Under the pieces are notes generated by a model. It was not told where the DNA came from. It did not search any database and worked only from the letters and a program-made list of their open reading frames with translations. From the NCBI GenBank assembly GCA_023052935.1, contig CM041292.1, positions 38,943,639 to 39,007,638 of the forward strand: a DNA stretch of 64,000 nucleotides, read 5' to 3'. This document shows positions 30,155 to 42,300 of this stretch, piece by piece (positions within the stretch are counted from its first letter, which is position 1; every line of letters begins with the position of its first letter). Origin of the DNA: Piezodorus guildinii. Its lineage: Eukaryota; Arthropoda; Insecta; Hemiptera; Pentatomidae. A program made the translations under genes and the position numbers.

Positions 30155-33100
30155 ATGATACTTGTAAGTTGTGTCTAGGAATTCTTCCTATATTATTTTC
30201 TTTCTTTTTTTTAAGTGATTCTTAGAATATGTGGGTATTACTCTTGATTAGCGAGTTTTAAAAATTTGAAGAAATATTGTCTGATCACTTGTGTTGAGAA
30301 TATTATATTATTTGTATCGTGGTTATTAATCTGTTATTTTATCTTTTAGTTCAATTAATTTGTTTATTAGTTCTTTCGTTATTTTTTAGTTAGTTCATTA
30401 GATATATTTCATAGCACGTTACAAATTACAATATATTATTATTCTTTTATTATTTTAATATCACTACATACGAGAAAAAATAGTTTATCGTATTGAACAG
30501 ATATTTTCATACTAGGCTATCATTTTTGATTTATCGTTTATTATTATTTAACACCTTAATTTGTTTTTAATTGCTGTTATCTTATTTATTTTTATGTTTT
30601 CCTCTTGTTTTTTCCCTACCCTGATTAAGATCTTAAACTTTTGTCTAAACAAAATCCCTCATCCAATTCCATGTACTTTAGACTCGAAATTATAGACACC
30701 TTTGACAAATTGAGGTGTTTTTATCAGGTGCTGAGTACATTTTAATCTCTAAAAGAATTATTTATTAAACTACAAAAATTAATAGGCTCAGTAAAATAAA
30801 TTTTGGCGTTTCTAGTACAATTTCGTAAAATATATATACAAACTTCTTTTTTTATCTATTCTTTCCTACCTCGCCTTTGTAGGCTTTAAAGATATTTTTT
30901 GTTTGTAAGTGGATGAGGACAGATGATTAATGCTAGAGTTAAAAGCGCCCGGCACCAAGACTTGAACTCGTAATTATTTCATCTTATCAACTTAGGTTAT
31001 GATGTTGGTCGTCCTTAACGCCTCCAAAAATAAAGCACTTATTAGTATAAATCCTTTTTCGAATTGAAAGTGCTTTTTTTTTTTTTTTTTTTTTTTTTTT
31101 GTTATCTCGATGGTTCATTTATTTTTGTAAAAATAATTTTTATAATTTATTAAAAGGATTCTATACATACATATCAATTCATTTATAAGGCACACCAAGG
31201 TTTTTTTCTATGGATATGCGCATAGGCCTGAATTTGATTAAAATAATTTGATTATTTTTGCTCAATGGTTTGTGTAGCTACCTTCTATTCTACAAATGTA
31301 GCTATGTGGTTTTATATTAAGCGTAAACTTAATTTATAGGTGCCGACGTTTCGGCCTAAATTATAGGCCTTCTTCAGGGTGAATGTGTGAGCTGAGAAGA
31401 TTGGTGCACCCTGAACCAACTTCTCTCATATATACAGTCAACCATCGTCACTTCATTATGTGGCTTTATAGCTTTTTTCAGACGAATTCATAATTTTTTC
31501 AGTCAAATTAATATTTTTTTCAATCGAATTCATAATCTTTTCAGTCAAATTCATAATTTTTTCAATCAAATTCATAATTTTTTCAACCAAATTCATAATT
31601 TGTTCAGTCAATTTCATAATTTCTTGTACCAATTTTATACAGTTAATTTAATGAGGTTTTGCTTTCAAGAACTTAACACTTTTATTAAATCTTGTTTGTT
31701 TATCCTTTTCACGTCACTTTATTTTACTGCGCTTAATCCGACAATACAACGGGAGTCCTAAGTTTTGCCTACCCAGGTTTACTTAAGACAGGGAGGGATC
31801 TTTTACGAGTTCCACGTTTTAAATCTTTTAAGAGCCACCTGTGGTGCAGTGGCTAGCATAAAATCCTTGTAGCCACTAGATCGCCAGTTCAGACTGGTAG
31901 ATGGCCGTTGGATACTTTTTTATGTTTTCAACTAAATTTATAATTGTGCATATCTCTCTTAAAGGACGAAATAATCAAGGATTTTTACTCCCTAAAAACA
32001 AATATATGGCAATCTGCTGGTTCTGAGCTTGTGACCTTAAGCATAGAAGGCTGTTATGCTAGCTACTACTCCACAGGTGACCCTGTATACCTCCAATAAG
32101 TCGTTAAAGATTAATACGCCCTAGATCACGGGTTCAAACCCGGTAGATTCAAAAAACTTGTTATTTTATAATAATATGTAAATTTCATTTATATTATAAT
32201 AGGATTAACTGTAATTTTTTATGATACTTTATCATTTATGTGGTTAGATATTTTATTATATTTCTTATGAGTACTTATAACTTTTTAGGAGTTTTCGAAG
32301 GTTTGATTTTGTATTTCATCCACTAAGAGGAACATTTTTTTTAAGCCCAGCCTTATAGCACATCTCTAAAGCACGCCTTAAACGTCACATACATTATAAT
32401 TTTTGAAAAACTCTGATGTCCACAAAAACGAAATAAAAGGGAATTTCTTTTATAAATATGGATAGCAAAATCTTGCAAAGTCAAGTATACAATGAGTATT
32501 ATAACTCAAAGAAAGCATTCATTGCGTATGTACAGTATAAATAAAGAAAAAAAAATGAGGCAAACATAAAATTTTAAAAATAACTAAACGCTTGAAATAA
32601 ATATAAAAACAAAAAAGATATTTTTTTTCCCTTAAATTCGATATTTGATTAATTTTGTTTATAGCATTAGTATATACGACATTAGTAAAATTGTATCCGG
32701 AACTGTCGAACAGTATGTCTGAATGTTTTTTGTTTCATATACCTGTATGGGATGCGAAACCTTCGAGAGTATTATTAATAACCGAAACATTTATAAAACT
32801 GAATGTCATAATTCTAGTTTAGTATGTAGTTTCACGGTGGATTTGCATATTTTATAATAATTGCAGAATCATTGCTAAAAAAGTAGTAATCATTGTTGAT
32901 ATTTATAGCTAAACTTAAAAAGTGGAAAGGAAATAATGTACAACGGGCTCCAAAGATGTTTTACTGGCCAACTAATGAAAAAGTCAAACAAACATATTGA
33001 CTAATACTAACACTTTCAATATTTCAAACGTTAGTTTGTCTAATCTTGAAACAATGCATCCCTTTCTTTAGGACCAGTTCTAGTGTTTGGCCTAACTTTC

Positions 33101-34311
33101 ATTTAAGGAAAGTTTGAAGTTTCCGTAACAACTGAAATCTGTAATTGATTTTGTTAACTATACAAACAATAAATTAATTGACAATAGCAACTATATGATC
33201 GGAAATTATTTTTATTTTTAAAATTTAAATTATACATACTATAAATTAATATTATGATTTGGTGATGTCATGATGGCAGACAATGACGAAATAGTTCAAT
33301 GCGTTCCTGTCTGCCTCAGAAATATTGCGTCAAGCTGTAGATCATTTATTTTTAAAATAATTTTTTTGGTTTTGGTTTATTTAATGTTGTTTATTTGATG
33401 TCTGATGTTTTACTAGCATTTACCTGTATGTGAAATATAGTAAGAGAAATGTTTGAAATTATCGAATTCCAGTTTTCAAAGGATATACCCACTTTTTTTT
33501 ATTTATTTTTTCAATTCTCTGGCATTGGCAGTTATCCATACAGCCAAGGATAGCAAAAACAGGTTTTAGGGTCCCTGACTAGCTCAAAAACGATAAGATG
33601 CATAAAACTTAAATTTCATATTTTAAAGGCGTATATACCTAAGTGGCTATAGCAAATTTTTCCTCTAAATCGGCAAACCAGAAGACACACTTTAGACTAT
33701 GCATTTTGAACTTTTTAACGATTTTCTCAAAAACTGCTCAAAGGAGTTTGAATTAACTCGCTATATCGATGTAAAATTTGATGGGCTTTAGTATTATATG
33801 ATTGAAATAGTAAAAAAAAAAACAAGTACCACTACAACCCATGAAGAGTTTTGGGTTCAGTACATGTAGTGATTCGTTCTGTCTATAGGCCAACGGCCGT
33901 GCAATGTAGTGATTCGGCCCGAGATCACGCTCAGCCGCCAGGTTTTTCAACATTTTAGGGTACCCACTTTATCTATAATAAAGTGCCTCTAGGCTGGGTG
34001 TCCCCCAGGAGGGTCTCCATGCCCCAGGATCGCCCACCGGCTGAAATAATAGAATAAATAATATTCCGCCATAGCCGGGATTCGAAGCCAGGACCCAGGG
34101 CACAGTAGATAGCGCTCTACCCACTAGACCACGCCGCTCCTTGAAATAGTATAAAAAGGCTTAAATTCCTAATTTTTAAATTTTCCTCTCTAAAGTACCT
34201 TAAATTTTGTATCTTTCGGATGACTTACCGTATCATTTTATTAGCATGGTTAAAAAACTTGTAAATATACAACGGTATACGGTTTTGATTAGGAGATGAA
34301 AAATAAAAGAG

Positions 34312-34350
<39 letters not shown>

Positions 34351-37300
34351 AAGAATAGTAATAACCTCCTGACCAACAGCAATTCTCTTGTTCGCAACTT
34401 ATCATACCAGTGTATTCCTGATAACCCTCCGAGACGATGGAAAGGCGATGGCCTCGAGACCTACTAAATTAAATTTACATTGAAGTGCTGCATTACTTAT
34501 TGTATTTATTATAAGTACAGTTGTAAATATTAATAAAATGTAAAAAAAACAACAAAGAATAATAAAAGATATATAATATATTGTTGTAATACAGAAAGAT
34601 GAGAAGGGCATATAATTAAGTAATAATCATATATAATAATTTGTATTGTTATATTATTGAAACTAAAACATATGTTTTCAACTATAATGAAGATGCTTTT
34701 TTTTTCAAAAATAACTTTACAAAGTTATAAATACTTATTTTTATAAATAATCTCTTAACAATAAATAAATGTAGTAATACCTACAGCTGCTTTAAAAACA
34801 TGAGGGAAACCACGAATGACTTTCTCTTACTTGCCTTAATAAAAGGAATTTATTTTAAAGTTGAATAAATAATTAAATTATGTTTATATAAATTTATATT
34901 AATTAAATTAAATATTCTAACAGAAGAAATTAATGTCTATATACTTGTTATTCTGCTGTTGGTACTCTCCATTACTTTATTCACTTAACAAAGTTAAATA
35001 CATGTTTTTCCCGAAATATTTAGCTATTTATAATACATACTCACAAAAGACTATATTGTCATTTGGAGCCAAGAATTCCTAACAACAAGAATCATCATCT
35101 GGCGCTACAACTCGTCACCGAGTCTGGGCCGCCTCCAGTATCCTCCGCCAGTTGGCTCTATCTTGCGCAGCATTTCTCCAGTCCCTAACACCGAGTAAGG
35201 TCCTAGCATCTTCTGTGACAGCATCCATCCACCTCAGGTTAGGCCTTCCCACTCTTCTTCCGCCATAAAGTTCTTCGGAGAGGATCTTCTTGGGGATCAA
35301 CATATCCTCCATTCTCGCTACATGGCCTGCCCATCTGAGTCTCCCAACCTTGGCAACCTTGACAACATCTGGGCTGTTGAAGAGGTTGTAAAGTTCTTGG
35401 TTAGTGCGTCGTCTTCATGCTTCACCTACTTTTACGAGCCCATAGATCTTTCGCAGGATCGTCCTCTCGAATGTCTGAATCTTTTTTTCATCAGCTTTTG
35501 TTATGACCCAAGCCTCTGAACCATATAACAATACTGGTCATACTAAGGTTTTGTAAAGGATTATTTTTGTTTTCTTCGAGATGAATTTGTTGCCAAACTG
35601 CTTCCTTAGACTGTTCCTTAGTTTAGAATCATAAATGAATTAATTTGCAAATGATTTGGTATTGCAACTGAAGAATACAAAAGGATTCAACGGTCACTGT
35701 CAATTTAACTATTGAGTCGATAAATTTAATAATTTCGACACATATGTCTGGCATGCTACTAATCACGACGTGGTGAGTATATTCTTCGAGGAGATTACAC
35801 CATTAGGGCCTACACGGCCGGTCGCGCCAGAGAAAAAAAGTGTTACTAATAACTAAAAAATAAGTTTTTTATATTACATAGCATTGCAATAGTACAATTT
35901 TTTTTTTTTTATCATCACCCATTAACAAAAATTTATTTATATACAGTTTATTTATGCAAGCATCTTGTACTGTAACTATCATACTTTAAGAGCAAGTTAT
36001 GATGAATACGATAGTGCTTACTTCAAGAAAACTTCAATGGATTAAACAATATAGCTGATGGGGCTCACCAGCCCTTTTATTAATAAAAAACTTATATTTG
36101 TATTAATAAAAAACTTTGTATTAATAAAAAACTTATAACTAACTTACAATAGAATAGAATAGAATAGAATATATTTTATTTGTGAAAGACAAAGTCTTGT
36201 ACAAATTTACAACATTAAACAAAAATAAAACGAACTGGATAATACAAAATTTTTTTAACATAATATTGATTACTACACAATATTAAACTTAAAATAGTGA
36301 GACATCTAAAATAAACGGAAGCGTAGTAAAAGTACAGTGATTAAATGGTTTCGAAAACTATTTACGTAATATTGTTTATATGGAACTAATAGAATCATAT
36401 TTATTACATATGTTTAAGATATAAATATAAAGACTGTTCAGTCTGGCTTCACTATTAATGTTCAAGATATTTCCAATTTTTTGTAGGTCACAGGATATGG
36501 ATTCAGATGGTTTTATGATATATTGTCTATTGTCTTTAAAGGTTGGGCAATGTAGGAGGATATGGTACAAACTATTGTTGAAATAATCATTGCAAAATAC
36601 ACAAAGTTCATTTGCCTTAATAATAATTGTTTTGTTTCCATGGTGGAGTTTGATGATCTCTGGATTTCCTACCCTTAGACGGCTGATACATCTTATTTTC
36701 TTAAAGTTTATCCTGTATGTTAAGTACTCTTCTGGTTTATGTAGGTTGTAACTGCTGAGTAATCGGTATATCGGGTTACTATTTGAGTTCATTGCTCTAT
36801 TAATGTCAGTTGAATAGTTATTGCTTATGATTGTTTCGGCTTTGTGATTCAAAATATCGTTTTCCAGAGGCGCATTGAATTTTTCTCTAAATCCATAGTT
36901 GTGGGCTATCATATTGACCTGTGAAACCCAGTTGTAATCTATACCAGGCTTTTCTACATCTGGCATTTTTAGTCTGTTGAAACACTGTTTCGGGAGTCTC
37001 TCTTCAGGCATCGATGACAGTTTAGACCAATGGTTGATTACTTTTTTCATTACTTTTGAGATTAGAGGACTTCTACCTGTCTCAAGCCTCACTATATAGT
37101 TTGGGGTGTCTTTGGGCCATCCATATAGGTATTTAATAAATTTCATTTGAGAAATTTCTAAAGCATCTAGATATCTCAGGCTCCAAACTTTTGATCCGTA
37201 CAGGAGAACTGAAGAGATCATTGAATCGTACAACGCCATCTTTGTTTCCCAAGAGTCACTCTTTCCTCTTCTGAGAATTTCTAAGACTTTAGCGGTAGCA

Positions 37301-40174
37301 ATAGATGATTTTTGTAAGAAGTGTACAGATGCTTTTTTTGATTTACCTGTCGATGCAAACCTAACTCCTAAATATGTGTAGGTTTTTATATATTCTAACT
37401 TTGTATTGTGCCAATAAAGGGGTTTGAGTTTTTTTTAACTTGGGTGATTTATATTAGTTTGAGCAGTATTTCTGCAGGATTCTTAAATTTCTTTGCGCAC
37501 TATGCCAGTCATTATTTAAAAGTATAATATCGTCTGCCAGTAATAACATTATTGTCTCATGATTATGGTCAATGCTAACTCCTGTGGTTCCGTTATCCTG
37601 AAAGAACTGAATAATATCCGACAAGAAGAGGATGAAGAGTGCTGGGCTGAGGCTTTCACCTTGTAGCAATCCAAGAGTTACGTCTATTTCGTCGCTTAGT
37701 TGACCATTTATTGAAATTTGGGTAGTAGCATTGTCGTATAAGTTTTTCATGATCCTAATTATTTTACCGCTAACTCCAAGTTTAAAAAGTTTTTCCCACA
37801 GCAGGTTATGGTTTATGGAATCAAAAGCCTTCTTCAGATCTATAAAAACCGCATATAGGTAATTTACTTTTTTCCTGAGGTTTATTCCTATCAGTGCATT
37901 AAGGGTAAAAATATGATCAATGCAGCCTCTTTTGCTTCTAAATCTTGCCTGTTCTTCAGGGATAATATTTTCAGAATCTGCCCATAACATAAGTCTTTCT
38001 GCAAGAATATTAGTGAATAGTTTTGCCATTGTATTTATTAATGATATTCCACGGTAGTTATCTGTATCTTTCTTGTCACCTTTTTTAAATAACAAGTGAA
38101 GTTTTGATTTCGACCAAGACAGAGGTGGTTTTTCATGGAGCATTATAAGGTTAAATAAATTTAGAAGGTAATGTTCCCACTCAGGCGTAAGGTTTTTAAA
38201 TGCCTCATATATAATAAGGTCTAATCCTGGAGATTTTTGATTTTTTGACAGACGCACACAATGTTGTAATTTTTCTAAAGAAATGTCACTATCTAGAAGC
38301 GGATGGGTCACCGAGAAAAAATTAACATCTTGGATATATTTATAACCATATAGTGTTTTATAGAATCTGCCCCAATCTGTCAAGTCTATCTCGTTTTCAT
38401 TGCTTTTATATGGTTGTAGTGATTTTATTGTTGACCAAATTTGTTTGCTGTTTCTGACCTCTTGTAGGTTTTGTAACATGCTAAGTCTGAATTTTACTTT
38501 TGAGGTGTATTAGCTGCCTGTATGATTTCCTAGCTTCAATAAATTCATTGAACAATTCAATTGATGTGTGGAATTTAATCATTGCTCTATATGTTTTCCT
38601 TAAAACTATTTTGGAATTTCTACAATCTCCATCAAACCATGGTTGTTTAGATCGAAACTTAGGATTGTTTGATGATTTGTTAGTTATCATTAGTCCAGTT
38701 TCAGACATACTTTCGTGGATAGTTCGAATGAAATTAGTATATAATGAGTTAGTATCTTGAGAATAATAGTATATTTTATCAGAGAAAGATAAACGTGCTT
38801 TAAAGTCATTGGATTTATTTTCATCCCATTTGATACGTCTGTTGATGGTGCAAGTTACGTTGTTTAATGAATTATTATATTGAAGATGAGCAAGTTTTTG
38901 TGATGAGGGTATTCGTAACGAGGTTATACATGCCAAGTGGTCTAGGATGTCAGACATAAGTTTTACCTCCATATCATTGAAAATATCGAGGGTTTTTTCG
39001 TTTATCCATACTAAATCTATTGTACTTCGCCCTGAGTTTGATACATATGTATATTTTCCTAGTTTGTCCGAAGGTGAACGTCCATTGCACAATATCAGAC
39101 CCAATGACTCCATAGTTTCCACCAAGAGTTTTCCTTGCTTGTTCACTTTAGCGTGGTTACTTATTCTTGAGGTGAAAAGATTTGAGTTGACAAGTATTTC
39201 TTCATCTAACGGGTTTAAATTACCTACATGTCCATTGTAGTCTCCGTTTAAAATTAGGCGGGCGTTAGGATAATTGATAAAAATATTATATACTAATTAG
39301 ACAATTATCAATATCACATGAAGGAGGAAAATAAATGTTCCCTAAAACTATAATCATATATTCTATTGTAATGCTGTTAAATATCCAATAACGATTTTTA
39401 AATAAGACTGAGGCATTTAGAGCAACTGAATTATGGATTAAGGTTAGAGGACCTCCACTGGCACGGCCTGTATGATTTAGTTTTATTCCATTGCTATTAT
39501 ACGGGGTGTAATCATGTAACCATGGTGGGAGAACGAAAGAATCTAGATTTTAAATTAGTAAAAATTTAGATTTCGTTCTATAAGTCTTTCAACAGTTCCA
39601 AATGACCAGCCATCCACCTGACAGCTTATCGCCCCCCATCGCAGTGTCACTCGGTCCCAAAAACATACCAAGGCTTCTACTAAGGCTAATATTTCTCAAA
39701 AACTAGAATGTAGACTGATATTTTGCAATATAAACGGATTTAAAAATGTATTCAAATTTACTAGTAATGAATGCGAAGCTATTAAGAAGGAACTCAGTGT
39801 TATGTTTTGTAGAGACGTGGCTAACAGAAGATTCTTTCGTTCTAACTAACTTATAACGAACTTACAAAATAATTTATTTTTTAATTATGATCTAATGGGA
39901 GCTAAGATTCATTTGATCTGCCAGCGGCCTGAAGGAGGTGCTGGCGTTATGTGTTAAGAGTACAAAATATTATCCATTGGCTATTTAGTATCTTTTAGAT
40001 AATGGTACCCCATTTTTTTTTTAATTATGTTTTAAATGATTTAATTTTTTGCTTTCACTTACTATCTATAGTAAGAGGGAATATTGCGATCGTGAAAATT
40101 TTCGAATTCCAGTTTTCAACGGAAATACAGATTTTAGGGCCCCTGGAGTCCAAATAACCAAGTCCCGCAAAAAG

Positions 40175-40208
<34 letters not shown>

Positions 40209-42100
40209 TGACTCCCGGGCGAACGAAGTCTATGAACTGAAATTTCATATTTAAGACAAATATACATTCTAGACGTAACAAAACCATTTTAATTAAAATG
40301 AGCTAACCAGAAGAGCCACTTTATACAATGAATTTTGCACCTTTTTTGATTTTCTCAAAAACGGTTCCGACGATTTTGATTAAACTTTCTATATCGATGT
40401 ATAATTTAATGGGCTTTAATATCATTTAGGTTTCATTCGGATTAAAATGGTATGACAGGGCTTAAATGCAGATATTTTAAATTTTCTTTCTCTAAAGTAC
40501 CTTTAATTTTGTAGATTCAATAAAAATAACTATATTATCTTGTTAACCCTGATAAAAAACAGGTAAATATATAAATTGAATAAATTCGATACCCAACTAA
40601 AGGAGGAAACAGAAAAAAAAAATTTACAATGCAACTTTTTATTTTAGAACATAAGAGCAGTAACATACATGTATGATATACCGTTGGAAAGTTAAAGATT
40701 TTAGAAAATATATTATCTCATACACAAGCTTTTAAAAGTTAATAGAGAGTGATGAAAAGTTGATAGAACTAACTGATTATTTTAGATAATAATATATTAG
40801 ATTTTTTAATAAAACACATGTTTCTAAATAAATTCAATTTAATTAATTCTTTAATAGTTTCTCGTATTTTTATCTCTAACTGTATTTGAAAAATCTTTGA
40901 TTGTTTTTAAAAATGGAGGTAAGCGAAATTCGTGTGTTTCCCGCACCAGATTTTTAAAATAAAAACTAATTATTTACCTTCAAATGTTTATATGATTGAC
41001 AGACATGTTTACATTTTTTAAGTTAAGTCAAGAATTACTCTTAAATAATTCTTACTCTTAAGTAATTCTTGCTCTTAAGTTAAGAATTATAAATTATATT
41101 TGGTTAAAGAAAGGCTTTTATAAGACTGTAGGTTTTATCAAAATAGATAGCTCTTTGGGCATTACAATCAACAGACAAGCTTCTACTCCTAAAAAAGGAG
41201 AGAAATCATTCATTAAGTTTAAGTACTTTTCAGGACAAGGCGAGATAGACCAACTGGCCTAAATGCATTTCTGGATGCACGGAATGCCTAAACTCACTGA
41301 AAACTACAAATGAAGTTTTAATCGAATAACAATATGTTAGTTGAAATGATACGTAGTACTCCTAAGAAATATGATAAAAAGTCATTTATCATTCTAAAAA
41401 TTTTTCCTTTATACAAATAATATTTCTATATCTATAGATCATTGTCCTATATTACAGATTTGGGGAATATTAATGGTTGGAGTAGGGCTTGCTCGAAGCC
41501 AGCAGCCTATTAACAATGACGTCATTCTATCATCAGAGAGTGAAAATAATTACGATGGTACTTACAAGTACAGGTATTATATTTATTAATGCATTTTTTA
41601 AATATTTTTTAAACGTTCCTGAAAAAAAACAAAAACATTATCACATTAAAATCGTGTGACCAGGCGATCAAGACATTGCGCTTTCTTATCATTTCAGATT
41701 CCAGACAAGTAACGGTATCTCCGTTGAAGAAGAAGGTTTCTTGAAGAATCCAGGAACCGAAAATGAAGCCCAGACCGCCAAAGGTACATACTCTTACACA
41801 GCTCCTGATGGTCAGGTCATCACCGTCAACTGGTACGCGGACGAGACCGGCTTCCACGCGGAAAGAAGTAACACCCAAGGACTGCCAAAAAAACCAATAG
41901 GTCCAACAGCTTTCCCAGGTACTCAAAGTCAGCCAGGGGTTCCAGGTACTCCAAGCCAGCCAGGTGCTCCAGGTTTTCCAGGTCTACCAAGCCAGCAAGG
42001 TTTTCCAGGTCAGCCAGGTTACCCAGGTCAACCAGGTCAGCCAGGTCAGCCAGGTCGGCCAGGTGAAATGGGCTTTGCTCCTGAGTTTTTTAGGGGATAA
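30155..42100 (+). CDS. RR-1 cuticle protein with collagen-like tail, gene B
   Basis: Three exons: 30155-30163 (M-I-L, donor GTAAGT), 41458-41573 and 41698-42100, totalling 175 residues. Introns are 11,294 and 124 bp. Exon 2 gives [15 protein letters not shown] (rest of the signal peptide) and [19 protein letters not shown]. Exon 3 gives the Chitin_bind_4/RR-1 domain ([43 protein letters not shown]). About 55 residues of Pro/Gly/Gln repeats follow ([20 protein letters not shown], then [17 protein letters not shown]) and the end FAPEFFRG. The reading frame is intact; AATAAA follows at 42291. The protein should be secreted and bind chitin through the aromatic residues of the RR domain. The collagen-like tract is absent from genes A and C. 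Confidence 0.9.
30175..31466. other. Gene B intron 1, 5' part
   Basis: AT-rich. Holds a poly-T run (31077-31100). At 31336-31390 is the motif GGTGCCGACGTTTCGGCC ... GGCCTTCTTCAGGGTG, discussed in findings. Confidence 0.5.
31467..32150. repeat. Foldback element FB2, one arm only
   Basis: Begins TATAGCTTTTTTCAG, with about six tandem ~21 bp units. The SINE tail in reverse follows (CGTCACTTTATTTTACTGCG), then tRNA-like monomers in both orientations, ending at CGGGTTCAAACCCGGTAGAT. The matching right arm is absent. Confidence 0.8.
32151..33436. other. Gene B intron 1, AT-rich stretch
   Basis: No coding frame, splice-competent exon or known repeat was recognised. Confidence 0.4.
33813..34140 (-). 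mobile_element. tRNA-derived SINE, second family, full length (328 bp)
   Basis: The minus strand starts GGAGCGGCGTGGTCTAGTGG, with box A (TGGTCTAGTGGGTAGAGCGC) and box B (GGCTTCGAATCCCGG) at tRNA-like spacing. A ~240 bp body follows and a T-rich tail. An 11-bp target duplication TTGAAATAGTA flanks it at 33802-33812 and 34141-34151. It is inserted in a family X copy. Confidence 0.9.
34365..34548 (+). mobile_element. LINE family J1, 3' end
   Basis: Encodes [21 protein letters not shown] remains of the J1 ending ([18 protein letters not shown]), then the J1 3' UTR (AGTACAGTTGTAAATATTAA, AATAAAATG, poly-A). Confidence 0.8.
34691..35097. other. Gene B intron 1, AT-rich spacer
   Basis: Nothing recognised. 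Confidence 0.4.
35098..35650 (-). mobile_element. LINE C-terminal fragment
   Basis: Reads [49 protein letters not shown], then open from 35312: [40 protein letters not shown]. This is the LINE tail also seen at 24.5 kb, here less decayed. Confidence 0.85.
36376..37239 (-). pseudogene. LINE RT C-terminal domain
   Basis: 287 open codons starting [20 protein letters not shown], the thumb-region motif after RT (YDS.I.S.LLYGSEVW). The zinc-finger-like [20 protein letters not shown] supplies C-x2-C...H at ~residues 213-231. It is separated from the RT block (37454-38479) by about 215 nt with disrupted frame. Confidence 0.85.
37454..38479 (-). pseudogene. LINE reverse transcriptase domain
   Basis: 341 open codons with [20 protein letters not shown] and [20 protein letters not shown] (RT 1-2). 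Motif A is [20 protein letters not shown], motif B is [20 protein letters not shown], and [12 protein letters not shown] replaces the usual YADD. LADD keeps the two catalytic Asp residues. Confidence 0.88.
38481..39146 (-). pseudogene. LINE endonuclease C-terminal part and linker
   Basis: 221 open codons. It has [35 protein letters not shown] and [14 protein letters not shown], matching the end of LINE apurinic endonucleases (GxSTIDLVW ... SDHxP). The upstream endonuclease sequence continues to ~39560 but is interrupted by stops near 39290. Confidence 0.85.
39585..39960 (+). mobile_element. LINE endonuclease fragment in opposite orientation
   Basis: The plus strand reads [24 protein letters not shown] and [13 protein letters not shown] across frameshifts, then [18 protein letters not shown]. 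It covers the start of a LINE endonuclease, head to head with the 36.1-39.6 kb element and overlapping its domain content, so it is a second related copy and not a simple inversion. Confidence 0.65.
40048..40957 (-). repeat. Family X copy, near full length
   Basis: Runs from TTTCACTTACTATCTATAGT (3' hairpin end) to GTGTTTCCCGCACCAGATTT (5' end). It contains a (GT)15 microsatellite at 40178-40206, where other copies have a short GT stretch. It lies in intron 1 of gene B. Confidence 0.88.
40178..40206. repeat. (GT)n microsatellite
   Basis: About 15 perfect GT units, grown inside the family X copy. Confidence 0.95.
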
Positions 42101-42300
42101 TTTTCCACTAATATTTGAAAAAAAAAACATGCATAATCACTAAAATAACTTAAAACCCAAATTATCTTAAATATGTTTCAGATATTGTAAATTTCTCGAT
42201 AATAATAAGCATGTAATTTAATGTTTATCAATGCATTCACATAAAAATATGTAAATATATTAATCTATTACTTATAAAATCTTTAAGTATAATAAATATT
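42101..42300 (+). terminator. Gene B 3' UTR and polyadenylation signal
   Basis: AATAAA at 42291-42296, 190 nt after the stop, preceded by AT-rich UTR. Confidence 0.6.

Larger units (their letters stand above)
33437..34690 (-). repeat. Family X copy, split by a SINE and a LINE 3' end
   Basis: Reversed blocks: TTCCAGTTTTCAAAGGATAT at ~33469, ATTTTCTCAAAAACTGCTCA, GGGCTTTAGTATTATATGAT. The SINE interrupts at 33813 and the family resumes at 34141 (CTAAAGTACCTTAAATTTTG). A LINE fragment follows at 34365, and AAAACATATGTTTTCA is at ~34665. Confidence 0.75.
36145..39575 (-). mobile_element. LINE of about 3.4 kb: endonuclease remnant, RT, C-terminal domain, (ATTCT)n tail
   Basis: Lies in intron 1 of gene B. 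The order on the minus strand is the end of an apurinic-type endonuclease ([47 protein letters not shown]), then RT, then a CCHC-like C-terminal region. The 3' end carries a pentanucleotide tail of ATTCT units (plus strand AGAAT at 36151-36175). Three long open blocks remain, separated by lesions. Confidence 0.9.

Noticed and set aside
34060..34140. Possible tRNA gene on the minus strand
   Set aside because: Boxes A and B are good, but the sequence is the head of a 328-bp SINE with target duplications and has no matching acceptor stem.
40049..40287. Overlapping ORFs with runs of CVCVCV or THTHTH
   Set aside because: Translations of the GT microsatellite within a family X copy.
41609..41926. 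105-codon minus ORF opposite gene B exon 3
   Set aside because: Antisense shadow of the RR-1 domain. Similar shadows occur opposite genes A (20451-20681) and C (57102-57389).
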